A stretch of DNA of 23,710 nucleotides from Owenweeksia sp. TMED14. GTDB lineage: Bacteria > Bacteroidota > Bacteroidia > Flavobacteriales > Schleiferiaceae. The stretch covers positions 4,818 through 28,527 of the forward strand of contig NHBT01000023.1 of NCBI GenBank assembly GCA_002167805.1, read 5' to 3'. A model generated the notes under the pieces. It was not told the origin of the DNA. It made no database searches and saw only the letters and a program-made list of their open reading frames with translations. Within the stretch, counting starts at the first letter, position 1, and each line of letters begins with the position of its first letter. Of this stretch, positions 8,209 to 16,705 are shown piece after piece. The translations under genes were made by a program, and so were the position numbers.

Positions 8209-8221
8209 AACTATGATAAAA

Positions 8222-8839
8222 TTATAATTTAATACCCATAAAACTCATGAAAGCTATACCCATTAATCCGGTGATCATGAACGTTATACCCAAACCCCTG
8301 AGAGCAGGTGGAACATGAGAATATTTTAATCTCTCGCGAATTGCAGCAATTGCGAGGACAGCCAATAGCCAACCTATACCAGAACCAAAGCCAAAAGCCG
8401 TAGCCTGCCCAATTGTTGAATAAGCTCTCTCTTGCATAAACAAAGAGCCACCTAATATTGAACAATTCACAGCGATCAAGGGTAAAAATATACCAAGTGC
8501 TGAGTACAATGCTGGAGCAAATTTTTCTACAATCATTTCAACAAGCTGAACCATTGCTGCAATAACAGCAATGAACATAATGAAACTCAAAAAACTCAAA
8601 TCCACATCAGAAAAAGAAGGGTCCAACCAAGCAAGAGCCCCTTTGTCTAAAATCCTAGTCTGCAGAAGGTAATTAACAGGAACAGTTATTGTAAGTACAA
8701 ATGTTACTGCTAAACCCAAACCCATTCCAGTTTTTACTGTTTTTGAGACAGCTAAATAAGAGCACATCCCTAAAAAATAGGCAAAGATCATGTTATCTAT
8801 AAAGATGCTTTTGACAAAAATGTTAATTAACTCTTGCAT
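8222..8839 (-). CDS. nqrE: Na+-translocating NADH:quinone reductase subunit E
   Basis: A 205-aa integral membrane subunit with six predicted helices, homologous to NqrD but inserted with opposite topology. It keeps the two membrane-embedded cysteines that, with the pair in NqrD, ligate the intramembrane iron centre: Cys26 in [10 protein letters not shown] and Cys126 in AVNCSILGG. The charged segment QERAYS and the [11 protein letters not shown] stretch are typical. It lies 17 nt after nqrD. Confidence 0.97.
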   Translation of the reverse strand: MQELINIFVKSIFIDNMIFAYFLGMCSYLAVSKTVKTGMGLGLAVTFVLTITVPVNYLLQTRILDKGALAWLDPSFSDVDLSFLSFIMFIAVIAAMVQLVEMIVEKFAPALYSALGIFLPLIAVNCSILGGSLFMQERAYSTIGQATAFGFGSGIGWLLAVLAIAAIRERLKYSHVPPALRGLGITFMITGLMGIAFMSFMGIKL

Positions 8840-8856
8840 ATTTTTTTCTCTTTACT

Positions 8857-9513
8857 TTAATCTTTTTCTATTAACGAAGGTGTCTTTGATCTCTGCCACC
8901 AGATTATAACGGCAACCACAATCAAAGCCATGGGAGGTAATAACATCATGCCATTGTTATGATAGCCTAATTCATACAATCCCAATTTTTCCATTACCGG
9001 ATAATCATAAAGTGTCCCATTACCAAAAAGTTCTCTAAAAAAAGAAACTACAATCAAAATCAATCCATAAGAGGCTCCATTCCCTATTCCATCAAGAAAA
9101 GATTTCCATGGAGTATTTCCTAATGAAAATGCTTCGATCCTTCCCATTATTATACAGTTGGTGATGATCAAACCAACAAATACTGACAATTGCTTACTTA
9201 CATCATAGACAAAAGCTTTGAGCACTTGATCAACAAGAATTACAAGTGTTGCAACAACAACGAGTTGAACTATGATTCGAATTCTATTTGGAATCATATT
9301 CCTCATAAGTGATGTAATTACATTAGCTAGAGCCATTACGACTATAACTGACAGACTCATTACAACAGCTGGCTTAAGTTTCACGGTTATTGCCAAAGCA
9401 CTGCAAATTCCCAATACTTGAACCGTTATTGGGTTATTGATATTCATTGGATCGCTAAGTAACTTTCTGTTCTTCTTAGAAAATAATGCTTCTTTTGTTT
9501 TATTGGTCTCCAT
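8857..9513 (-). CDS. nqrD: Na+-translocating NADH:quinone reductase subunit D
   Basis: A 218-aa membrane subunit with about six helices, sister of NqrE. Iron-centre cysteines are Cys37 in LGICSALA and Cys120 in ITNCIIMGR. Other family segments are NNPITVQVLG, KSFLDGIGNGASYG and SFFRELFGNGTL. The start lies 2 nt after the nqrC stop, implying coupled translation. Confidence 0.97.
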   Translation of the reverse strand: METNKTKEALFSKKNRKLLSDPMNINNPITVQVLGICSALAITVKLKPAVVMSLSVIVVMALANVITSLMRNMIPNRIRIIVQLVVVATLVILVDQVLKAFVYDVSKQLSVFVGLIITNCIIMGRIEAFSLGNTPWKSFLDGIGNGASYGLILIVVSFFRELFGNGTLYDYPVMEKLGLYELGYHNNGMMLLPPMALIVVAVIIWWQRSKTPSLIEKD

Positions 9514-9515
9514 AG

Positions 9516-10244
9516 TCAGTGATATAAAACACTAATAGTTGAATCTGATGGATTATCATTTTCAATTGAAAGGTTTAATAAAAAGTTTTTATAAGGAATC
9601 AAGCAGTCTTCGAACATAGTTTGAACACCGACGGATGTAATTGTTCCTCCAGAAATGCCATCAACTTGCTGGTAGCCTGACGCATCCCCTTTCCTAACCT
9701 CAATTCCGTCTCTCAAACTTGAAAAAAGAATTTTATCGGGGAATTGGTCCTCGAAAATAGGTGTTGAAATTTCTGCTCCTAGTCCTGGGGTTTCTTTCTC
9801 ATGGTCAAAGGATGCACCTAGAATTGTGTTGCCATCTCCTTTTAAAGAAACATAACCCCAAATAGGTCCCCAAAGACCGGTTCCACGCATTGGAATTACG
9901 TAAAAAGTATCTCCGTTTTTCTGAGCTTTAAAAAGAGGTACTTTACGAGTTGAATTTGATTCCTTTACCGCCTCTTCAAGGTCAATATCAAATGCAGTAA
10001 CTTCAGAAGAAACAACAAGTCCATTCTGGATAACTAATTGCTCAGTTATGTATTCATCAAAAAGTAATTCGGGATCTTCCCCAATAACTCCTATAGATGA
10101 CAGTATATCAGATTTCTTTTCCAGTTCTATATTTTTTTCCTGAAATGGTTTTAAAGAGGTTGCAGCAATTGACAATAGAGAGGCAACTACAATAACCATT
10201 GCTATTGCAAAAACATAGGTGTAAGAATTTGAGTTTATATTCAT
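9516..10244 (-). CDS. nqrC: Na+-translocating NADH:quinone reductase subunit C
   Basis: The subunit with a periplasmic domain carrying covalently bound FMN. One N-terminal membrane helix (about 10-28) precedes the periplasmic domain. The flavinylation motif DGISGGTIT (195-203) should be modified by ApbE at Thr201; it has Gly where many homologues have Ala (SGAT). GTGLWGPIWGYV (121-132) and HEKETPGLGAEI (148-159) are typical NqrC segments. The frame is open to a GTG at 10262, but that lies inside the end of nqrB. The ATG at 10244, 7 nt after the nqrB stop, gives a conventional 242-aa protein and is preferred. Confidence 0.96.
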   Translation of the reverse strand: MNINSNSYTYVFAIAMVIVVASLLSIAATSLKPFQEKNIELEKKSDILSSIGVIGEDPELLFDEYITEQLVIQNGLVVSSEVTAFDIDLEEAVKESNSTRKVPLFKAQKNGDTFYVIPMRGTGLWGPIWGYVSLKGDGNTILGASFDHEKETPGLGAEISTPIFEDQFPDKILFSSLRDGIEVRKGDASGYQQVDGISGGTITSVGVQTMFEDCLIPYKNFLLNLSIENDNPSDSTISVLYH

Positions 10245-10251
10245 AGAGCAA

Positions 10252-11457
10252 TCACTTAACACTTAATTTTAATCTCTTAAGACGCCTTTTAATATTTCCT
10301 TCAACAACATAGTGATCTATAAGCGGTGCCATTACGTTCATAAACAAGATGGCCAGCATCATACCTTCTGGGTAAGCGGGATTGAAAACACGAATCATAA
10401 TCCCTAGAAAACCAATAAAAAAGCCATAAATCCATTTTCCTCGTTCGGTATGAGCAGCTGAGACGGGGTCTGTAGCCATAAAAACAGTGGAAAAAGCCCA
10501 ACTACCAAAAACCAGGTGAAAATAAAATGGGATACTTAAAAATCCCTGCTGCTCAGGTGATATCATACTTGGTGCTACTGCATTAAAAATTAGACTAATT
10601 GTGATCGCCCCGAGTAGCGAAGAGAACATAATTTTCCATGATCCGATTCCTGTAGCAATTAAATAAATGCCACCTAATAAAATGAGAATAGTACTCGTCT
10701 CTCCTATTGAGCCTGGAATAATTCCCAGGAAGGCATCCCATGCCGAAAATGTTGTACTACCAGTTGTTGCATACTGTCCCAAAGCAGTTGCTCCTGAATA
10801 ACCATCGACAAGAGCTTCACCTGGACCTAATGTGGTATTTATCCATACTTTATCTCCACTCATAAAAGAGGGGTATGCAAAAAATGCAAAGGCTCTTGCT
10901 GTCAAAGCAGGGTTTAAAATATTCATTCCAGTCCCGCCAAAAACTTCTTTTCCAATCAGCACTGCAAAAATTGTAGAGATTGCAATCATCCACAAAGGCA
11001 TATCTATCGGCATTGTCATTGGAATCAATAATCCCGAAACAAGAAACCCTTCATTCACAGCATGTTTATTTCTATAAGCAAAATAAATCTCTACTCCCAA
11101 TCCTGCTATGTATGTAACAATAATCATTGGTATAATTTTCAAAGCTCCAAATAGGAAGTTTTCCAATGTAAAAAACTGTAACCAACCAATATCATTATTT
11201 AATAATCCAAGAGCCTTATAGTGCTGATATCCAGAATTATATATTCCAAATATTAATGCAGGGATTAAAGCAAAAATGACTGTAATCATGGTTCGCTTTA
11301 GGTCTATTGCATCTCTAACGTGAGCACCGCTTTTCGCATTATGGTCTGGGACAAACATCATTGTTTCCAAAGCGTTGTGTAATGGATACAAAGGCTTAAG
11401 TTTTCCAGATGTTACCGCAGGACGCGAAGCATCAAAAATATTTTGTATAAATTTCAT
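10252..11457 (-). CDS. nqrB: Na+-translocating NADH:quinone reductase subunit B
   Basis: A 401-aa polytopic membrane subunit that holds covalent FMN and riboflavin and forms the Na+ channel and quinone-site region. The flavinylation motif DGYSGATAL (218-226) contains Thr224, the expected ApbE target. Other conserved parts are GGTGMNILNPALTARAF (174-190), GSWAFSTVFMATDPVSAAHT, and the C-terminal segment AYPEGMMLAILFMNVMAPLIDHY. The ATG is 13 nt after the nqrA stop. Length is normal. Confidence 0.97.
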   Translation of the reverse strand: MKFIQNIFDASRPAVTSGKLKPLYPLHNALETMMFVPDHNAKSGAHVRDAIDLKRTMITVIFALIPALIFGIYNSGYQHYKALGLLNNDIGWLQFFTLENFLFGALKIIPMIIVTYIAGLGVEIYFAYRNKHAVNEGFLVSGLLIPMTMPIDMPLWMIAISTIFAVLIGKEVFGGTGMNILNPALTARAFAFFAYPSFMSGDKVWINTTLGPGEALVDGYSGATALGQYATTGSTTFSAWDAFLGIIPGSIGETSTILILLGGIYLIATGIGSWKIMFSSLLGAITISLIFNAVAPSMISPEQQGFLSIPFYFHLVFGSWAFSTVFMATDPVSAAHTERGKWIYGFFIGFLGIMIRVFNPAYPEGMMLAILFMNVMAPLIDHYVVEGNIKRRLKRLKLSVK

Positions 11458-11470
11458 TTACTTAAAAACA

Positions 11471-12811
11471 TTAATTCATTTCGTTATAAAGAATATCTAA
11501 CCCTTTTCTAACCATTTCCTGCAATGGTTGTTTAGATGTGCATATAACTTCGCACAAGGCAAAGTCTTCAGGGATAATCTCATAAATCCCTAGCTCTTCC
11601 ATTTTTTCAATATCCTCTGCCCAGATTGATTTCAACAATTGATTTGGAAGTATATCAAAAGGGAATACCTTATCATATTGACCTGTCACTACGAAGGCAC
11701 GCTCTTCCCCATTTAACTTGGTAGTTAAATTATATTTACGATTTGGAAAAAGCCAAGAAAAATATGCTTTACTGAAAGAATATTTGTCGAATCCTGGTAA
11801 AACCCATCCGAGAAAATCTGTATTTTCACCTTCTGGAATCACTGAAACTTGTTTTGCGAGGAGGCCTATATATCCCTCTTTTCCAATACTCTCACCTGAG
11901 AGAACAGATCCAGAGATAAAACGATAATTGCCCTTATTAGTTTCCTCAGAGAAAAATGTTTTCATTGATTGTCCCCCTCTGACTTCATAATACTGTGGGT
12001 TTTTCATACCAGACCCTCCAGCTGCAATAGTTCGATCTAAATGAAGTTCACCTAATTCAAATAGCTTGCCAATTATCGCAACATCTTGAGCAGCTATAGT
12101 CCAAATGACCTCACCTTTGTTAAGTGGTGCAACCCGAGAAATATGAACTGAGGTATTCCCGGAAGGATGTGGCCCAGAAAATCTATGAATTTCAATATCA
12201 TTTGCATTGTTGAGTAGATCCGAGTTTTCATCCTGAGCTATAGATAAAATTATCCTGTCTGAGAGTTGTTTTAAAACCTCTAATCCTCGACTAAAAAGTT
12301 CTTCTTTTCCTTTTAAGCTGAATCCAGGCTTGGAGGCAAATGGGTCGGATCCCATTCCATTAATAAAAATGGCTTTTGGTGAGTCATCTGGATTTGCGAG
12401 GCAACCGTATGGTCTCATTTTAAGAAGGGTCCATGCACCTGACTCTAGAAGCTTATTTTTGATTTCATCTTTTTTTAAAGCAGTTTTAACACCAAAATTC
12501 AGATATTCACATTTTTCATTCGCACGGATTACGATTTGATCTAACCTTCTCTTCGGACCTCTTTGAATTGCTGAAATTTCTCCACTTATTGGGGAAGGTA
12601 TTTTAATTCTTTCATTTTTCTTGTCAAATAAAATTGCCTGTCCAGCTTTTACCTTATCTCCAACCTTAACGGCTAATTTAGGTTTTAGGCCAATAAATTC
12701 AGATGGTCGAATAGCATAATTGCTAACAAATTTAGATGGCTTAAGCTCCTTTATTGGCTCTCCAAACAAGGGCAAATTAAGCCCTTTTCGAATAGTATAT
12801 TTTTTTGACAT
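11471..12811 (-). CDS. nqrA: Na+-translocating NADH:quinone reductase subunit A
   Basis: A 446-aa peripheral subunit on the cytoplasmic side, without its own redox cofactor, related to RnfC and the Nqo1/NuoF fold. It begins with the family pattern RKGLNLPLFGEP, followed by the barrel-sandwich (biotinyl-like) segment KLAVKVGDKVKAGQAIL and PSPISGEISAIQRGPKRRLDQIVI, the LLKMRPYG segment and a C-terminal NqrA domain. First gene of nqrABCDEF, with a promoter-like box 36 nt upstream. Confidence 0.97.
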   Translation of the reverse strand: MSKKYTIRKGLNLPLFGEPIKELKPSKFVSNYAIRPSEFIGLKPKLAVKVGDKVKAGQAILFDKKNERIKIPSPISGEISAIQRGPKRRLDQIVIRANEKCEYLNFGVKTALKKDEIKNKLLESGAWTLLKMRPYGCLANPDDSPKAIFINGMGSDPFASKPGFSLKGKEELFSRGLEVLKQLSDRIILSIAQDENSDLLNNANDIEIHRFSGPHPSGNTSVHISRVAPLNKGEVIWTIAAQDVAIIGKLFELGELHLDRTIAAGGSGMKNPQYYEVRGGQSMKTFFSEETNKGNYRFISGSVLSGESIGKEGYIGLLAKQVSVIPEGENTDFLGWVLPGFDKYSFSKAYFSWLFPNRKYNLTTKLNGEERAFVVTGQYDKVFPFDILPNQLLKSIWAEDIEKMEELGIYEIIPEDFALCEVICTSKQPLQEMVRKGLDILYNEMN

Positions 12812-12847
12812 GTGCAGTTATAAAAATGCCTCAGAATATTTTTTGTG

Positions 12848-12855
12848 CAAAGGTA
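12848..12855 (-). promoter_or_regulatory. -7 promoter box of the nqr operon
   Basis: TACCTTTG on the minus strand is a perfect match to TAnnTTTG and ends 36 nt before the nqrA ATG, giving a normal short 5' leader. The octamer is identical to the valS box. A matching -33 TTTG is not evident at 19-21 nt spacing. It sits in the 87-nt region between the divergent nqrA and Plug genes. Confidence 0.6.
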
Positions 12856-12898
12856 TAAATTAGGGTCGGAATTAAGAAGTTTTTCTGAACTTTACTTT

Positions 12899-14185
12899 GT
12901 GATTAAGCATTGTTATTTCTTCTTTATTTTTTTTTTATTCTTGGTTTATGGAAAATGTCAATCTTTTAGACCTGAAATTATAGCTATTGATGATTTTAAA
13001 AGTATAGAAATATACCCAATTGGAGATCCACAATCCGCTCCGATAATCTCATTGAACTCAATAAAATCTCTCCATGTTTCTTTTGATGACTTTAGTAGTA
13101 ATACCCAACCACTAAATTATACTTGGATTCATTGTGATAGAAATTGGAAGCAATCACCTCTTATGTCATCAGAGTACCTAAATGGCTTCTTGGAGGGCCA
13201 ATTACCCATTGCTGAATTATGCTTCAACACATATCAACCATACAGTCATGTGATAACCAGCCTTCCTGAATTAAATTGTACTCCAAGAATTTCAGGGAAC
13301 TACTATTTAATTATTTACGAACAAGACCCTGAAGATTTTCTGCTGAGATATCCTGTAATAATAGTTGAACAACTAGCTGAAATTCAAGGATCCATCCACC
13401 GAACCATGAATATGGATCAAAGAGGTACTCATCAAGAAATTGATATAACGGCAGACCTGACAAATATTTCTGTTCAAAACCCTTTTAATGACATTCAGCT
13501 ATCAATAATTCAGAATCGAAATTGGACAAGTTTAAGATCCTTATCCCCTAGGTTTTTGAGAAATGGAATTATTGATTTTAATTACAATAACGGAGAAAAC
13601 TCCTTTGCTGGGGGTAATATTTTTCGATTTGCAGACTCAAAAAACATTCCTATACCCTCTCTTAGGATTAGAAAGTTTGAATTAAAAGAACTTTGGGTCG
13701 CAAATGTAATGGAGGAAAAGCCCAGAGGGATTGATCCTTTTCTTTTTCAAGATGATAGCAGAGGGGGCTATGTAATTAGAAAACAAAACTCAAACCAACC
13801 TGAAACTGAGGCAGATTATATTTTATTGGATATTTTTTTAAAAGACATTGAAAATTTAGGAAATAGAAAACTTTATGTAATCGGTGATTTCAACCAATAT
13901 AGAATGAAGGAAAATTACAGACTTTTTTACGACTCAAATGAAAAAGCATATAGAGGGCTCATTAAGGTAAAACAAGGATACTTAGAATATGTAATTGCTG
14001 AACCCAGCTATGAATTTGGCGAAAATATGAATTGGGATTTATCTTGGACTGAAGGTAATCATTGGCAATGCCCAAATTATTATGACGCCATCATCTACAT
14101 GAAAGAATGGGGTAAGCGTTATGACAGAGCGATAGCAAACAAAAAATTTTATACCAATGGTAATCTTGGGCTTAGCCTAGATTAA
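12899..14185 (+). CDS. Type IX secretion system Plug protein (DUF5103 family)
   Basis: An exported protein of the DUF5103/T9SS_plug family. The family member in Flavobacterium was found bound to the giant outer-membrane translocon SprA, where it closes the periplasmic mouth of the pore. Family features are the N-terminal domain with SIEIYPIGDPQSAPIISLNS, followed by LNYTWIHCDRNWKQSPLMSSEYLNGF, the central NPFNDIQLSIIQN, and a C-terminal region containing YVIGDFNQYRMKENYRLFYD and WNLSW-like WDLSW. The frame is open from a GTG at 12845. I choose the GTG at 12899 because it yields a clean signal peptide (basic IKH, then a long Phe/Leu core, likely cleavage after KCQ) and a 428-aa protein. It is divergent from nqrA and followed 15 nt later by sua5. 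No other T9SS gene is in the window. Confidence 0.85.
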   Translation: MIKHCYFFFIFFLFLVYGKCQSFRPEIIAIDDFKSIEIYPIGDPQSAPIISLNSIKSLHVSFDDFSSNTQPLNYTWIHCDRNWKQSPLMSSEYLNGFLEGQLPIAELCFNTYQPYSHVITSLPELNCTPRISGNYYLIIYEQDPEDFLLRYPVIIVEQLAEIQGSIHRTMNMDQRGTHQEIDITADLTNISVQNPFNDIQLSIIQNRNWTSLRSLSPRFLRNGIIDFNYNNGENSFAGGNIFRFADSKNIPIPSLRIRKFELKELWVANVMEEKPRGIDPFLFQDDSRGGYVIRKQNSNQPETEADYILLDIFLKDIENLGNRKLYVIGDFNQYRMKENYRLFYDSNEKAYRGLIKVKQGYLEYVIAEPSYEFGENMNWDLSWTEGNHWQCPNYYDAIIYMKEWGKRYDRAIANKKFYTNGNLGLSLD

Positions 14186-14200
14186 CTTTTTAATTAGATC

Positions 14201-15136
14201 GTGATTAGTCAAAATATTGAATTAGCAAAAAAAATCTTAGACTCTGGAGAACTAATTGGATTGCCTACAGAAACGGTCTACGGACTGGCAGGCAATGCCC
14301 TAGATCCTAATGTAATTTTAAATATCTACGAAATTAAAAAACGACCTTTTTTTAATCCACTAATTGCTCATATTGGAGAAAAGGTTCAAATAAATAATTT
14401 ATGTATCAATATTCCTGATGCAGCACATATTTTAATTAATGAATTTTGGCCTGGCCCCCTAACCCTAATTTTAGAAAAATCAGAAATTGTTCCTCATTTA
14501 TTGACCTCGGGGAGTAATAAAATTGCAGTTCGGCTACCTTCTCACCCGATGGCCATTAAACTTTTGCAATCTTTAAAATATCCATTAGCCGCTCCGAGTG
14601 CCAACCCCTTTCAATATGTTTCTCCAACATGTGCACAACATGTGATAGACCAACTTGGAAAGTCTATACCTTTTGTCTTAGATGGAGGTCCGTGCTCCAT
14701 TGGAATTGAATCTACTATCATCGGCTTTAATAATAATGAAGTCGAGGTCTATCGACTTGGCGGCATCCCAGTTAAAGCCATTGAGAAAATCCTAAAAACA
14801 AAAACGAAGCCAATATTTATGGATAAAAAATTGACATATCCAGGTCAAGGCAAAAAACATTACTCTCCGCAGAAAAATATATTTTGTATTTCGCATGGTG
14901 AATCCTTTAAAGCAGAAAAGTCAAAAAGTATATTTATTAGTTGGAAACCAGATTCAAAATCCTATGACTCGATAAGTTTAGATGGCTCCACCAGATCTGG
15001 AGCTTCGAGATTATTTTCAATTTTGAGAAGATTAGATACTACAGAATTCGAGGAGATTTATATCGAACGGGCACCTAATACAGGTCTCGGACCAGCAATA
15101 AATGATCGTCTTACTCGGGCCTCACACCCTTCCTAA
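14201..15136 (+). CDS. sua5: L-threonylcarbamoyladenylate synthase, Sua5 type
   Basis: Makes threonylcarbamoyl-AMP from threonine, bicarbonate and ATP for the universal t6A37 tRNA modification. The 311-aa protein has the YrdC domain (about 1-200): LPTETVYGLAG (21-31), KKRPFFNPLIAHI (46-58, KxR-type nucleotide/bicarbonate site), NKIAVRLPSHP (106-116), APSANPF (131-137) and GGPCSIGIESTII (162-174). It also has the Sua5-specific linker YPGQGKKHYSP (213-223) and a C-terminal Sua5 domain ending GLGPAINDRLTRAS, which sets it apart from short TsaC. The start is GTG; I see no in-frame ATG nearby that keeps the catalytic N-terminus. Its 3' end overlaps lptB by 26 nt, tail to tail. Confidence 0.94.
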   Translation: MISQNIELAKKILDSGELIGLPTETVYGLAGNALDPNVILNIYEIKKRPFFNPLIAHIGEKVQINNLCINIPDAAHILINEFWPGPLTLILEKSEIVPHLLTSGSNKIAVRLPSHPMAIKLLQSLKYPLAAPSANPFQYVSPTCAQHVIDQLGKSIPFVLDGGPCSIGIESTIIGFNNNEVEVYRLGGIPVKAIEKILKTKTKPIFMDKKLTYPGQGKKHYSPQKNIFCISHGESFKAEKSKSIFISWKPDSKSYDSISLDGSTRSGASRLFSILRRLDTTEFEEIYIERAPNTGLGPAINDRLTRASHPS

Positions 15137-15851
15137 GTTTGAAATTTTGCCCGAGATAAACGCGACGAACTACTGAATCATCAGATAATTCCTTTGCAGA
15201 TCCACTTTTTAGTATTTTTCCTTCAAACATTAGGTAAGTTCTGTCAGTAATTGCCAATGTTTCCTGAACATTATGGTCGGTTATTAAAACACCGATATTT
15301 CTATCAACTAATTTCGAAACAATTAACTGGATGTCTTCGACAGCAATCGGATCAACTCCGGCAAAAGGCTCATCTAACAAAATAAACTTTGGGTCTGAGG
15401 CCAATGATCTGGCAATTTCCGTTCTTCTACGTTCCCCACCGGACAAAAGGTCTCCTCGAGTATGACGTATTTTTAATAAAGAAAATTCTTTCAAAAGCTT
15501 CTCAGTTCGCTCCTTTATATCATTTTTACTCAACCCTCTCCATTCAAATACAGCAGCAATATTATCTTCAACAGACATCTTTCTAAATACCGATGGGTCC
15601 TGAGCGAGATACCCGATACCTTTTTGCGCTCTCCTGTACATGGGCAATCGAGTCACATCTTCCTTATCTAATAGGACTTTTCCCTTATCTGGTTTAACCA
15701 TGCCTACAACAGCATAAAATGAAGTTGTTTTTCCAGCACCGTTGGGACCAAGTAAACCAACTATTTCTCCCTGATTCACATGAAAACTCACATCATCAAC
15801 AACCCTTTTACGCCCATAATCTTTTGATATTTTTAAAACTTCAAGCTTCAT
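15111..15851 (-). CDS. lptB: LPS export ABC transporter ATP-binding protein
   Basis: Cytoplasmic ATPase that, with LptFG, extracts LPS from the inner membrane and drives it along the Lpt bridge. 246 aa with Walker A GPNGAGKTT (35-43), a Q-loop at YLAQDPSVFRKMSVEDN (Gln84) characteristic of LptB, the signature LLSGGERRRTEIARSL (135-150), and Walker B FILLDEPFAGVDPIAVEDIQ with Asp160/Glu161 and the LptB-typical FAGVDP. It overlaps the end of tatC by 11 nt, implying a tatC-lptB operon, and its 3' end overlaps sua5. Slightly extended at the C-terminus after VYLGQNF. Confidence 0.95.
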   Translation of the reverse strand: MKLEVLKISKDYGRKRVVDDVSFHVNQGEIVGLLGPNGAGKTTSFYAVVGMVKPDKGKVLLDKEDVTRLPMYRRAQKGIGYLAQDPSVFRKMSVEDNIAAVFEWRGLSKNDIKERTEKLLKEFSLLKIRHTRGDLLSGGERRRTEIARSLASDPKFILLDEPFAGVDPIAVEDIQLIVSKLVDRNIGVLITDHNVQETLAITDRTYLMFEGKILKSGSAKELSDDSVVRRVYLGQNFKLRKGVRPE

Positions 15852-16650
15852 TGATAATGATTTTTTTTGGTTGTGCTATTTTACTTATAAAGACACTCAA
15901 TTCATACAAAAGAGCAACCGGTATGGAGACAATTACTTGACTAAATACATCTGGAGGTGTAATAATTGACGAAATTATCAAAATGATAATCCATGCATGC
16001 CTTCTGTATGTTTTCATAAATGCAGGAGTAATAAGCCCAGCTCGAGATAAAAAATATATAACAATTGGAAGTTCAAATAAAAACCCGCATGCTAAAATTA
16101 TACTGGCTATTGTTGACAAATACGAAGATGTTTCAATAAAATTAATTATTTGATCCGAGACAATATAATTCGATAAAAATTGGACACTTAAGGGAACAAT
16201 TAAAAAATATCCGAATGCGGCTCCAAGAAAAAATAACAATGATGAAATGCTAATAAAGGCCACTGATTTTTCTCTCTCTTTGAATGTTAATCCTGGAGAG
16301 ACAAAAGCCCAAATTTCTCTCAGAGTAAAAGGGAAAGAGAAGACAATACCGGCGATCAAAGAAAGAGAAATATGGAGAGAGAATTGACCTGCCATTTTAC
16401 TATTTAATAACTCAATATTAATATTTTCGATACACAAACTTCTGATTTCCATTATTTCAGAAAGCAAGCACAAAACCCGATATGAAATAAAATCTGGTGA
16501 TTTCGGTGCCAATAGTAATCCATCAAAAAGAATTCCTCTAAAAATAAATGCAACAATTCCAGCTATTATAACACCCAAGCTCGCTCTTATCAAATGCTTT
16601 CGTAAAGCAGATAAGTGATATAAAAAAGGCATTGATTTTTCTTTTGTCAT
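15841..16650 (-). CDS. tatC: Sec-independent protein translocase subunit TatC
   Basis: Receptor and core of the twin-arginine translocase in the inner membrane. 269 aa with six predicted helices. Motifs: MPFLYHLSALRKHLIR (7-22), the Bacteroidota-type enlarged first periplasmic loop containing DFISYRVLCLL and NSKMAGQF (about 50-90), FPFTLREIWAFVSPGLTFKERE (106-127), FELP with the conserved Glu (192-195), and RRHAW followed by IITPPDVFSQ (229-238). The start at 16650 gives MTKEKSMPF; an internal ATG at 16632 (MPFLYHL) is the alternative, and the promoter-like box 6 nt upstream leaves this open. No tatA is present here. Confidence 0.95.
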   Translation of the reverse strand: MTKEKSMPFLYHLSALRKHLIRASLGVIIAGIVAFIFRGILFDGLLLAPKSPDFISYRVLCLLSEIMEIRSLCIENINIELLNSKMAGQFSLHISLSLIAGIVFSFPFTLREIWAFVSPGLTFKEREKSVAFISISSLLFFLGAAFGYFLIVPLSVQFLSNYIVSDQIINFIETSSYLSTIASIILACGFLFELPIVIYFLSRAGLITPAFMKTYRRHAWIIILIISSIITPPDVFSQVIVSIPVALLYELSVFISKIAQPKKIIINEA

Positions 16651-16656
16651 GATTTA

Positions 16657-16664
16657 CAAAAGTA
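16657..16664 (-). promoter_or_regulatory. Bacteroidota -7 promoter box of tatC-lptB
   Basis: TACTTTTG on the minus strand matches TAnnTTTG perfectly and ends 6 nt before the tatC ATG at 16650. As with valS, this predicts a nearly leaderless transcript, or a leader of about 20 nt if translation begins at 16632. No clear -33 element. Confidence 0.5.
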
Positions 16665-16705
16665 GTTTATAGTGTAACTTCATGTAATCTATTTCATCAA
16701 AAAAG

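Noticed and set aside
8229..8465. Open frame on the minus strand inside nqrE (78 codons)
   Set aside because: Alternate-frame shadow of nqrE, without domain or promoter support.
10245..10262. GTG start for nqrC giving six extra residues
   Set aside because: It would lie within the 3' end of nqrB; the ATG at 10244, 7 nt after the nqrB stop, places the membrane helix normally.
10832..11077. Open frame on the plus strand opposite nqrB (81 codons)
   Set aside because: Antisense shadow of a membrane protein gene; hydrophobicity arises from the complementary strand and no family is recognisable.
12845..12898. GTG start for the Plug gene giving 18 extra residues
   Set aside because: The extension would put a polar stretch in front of the signal peptide; the GTG at 12899 yields a standard export signal.
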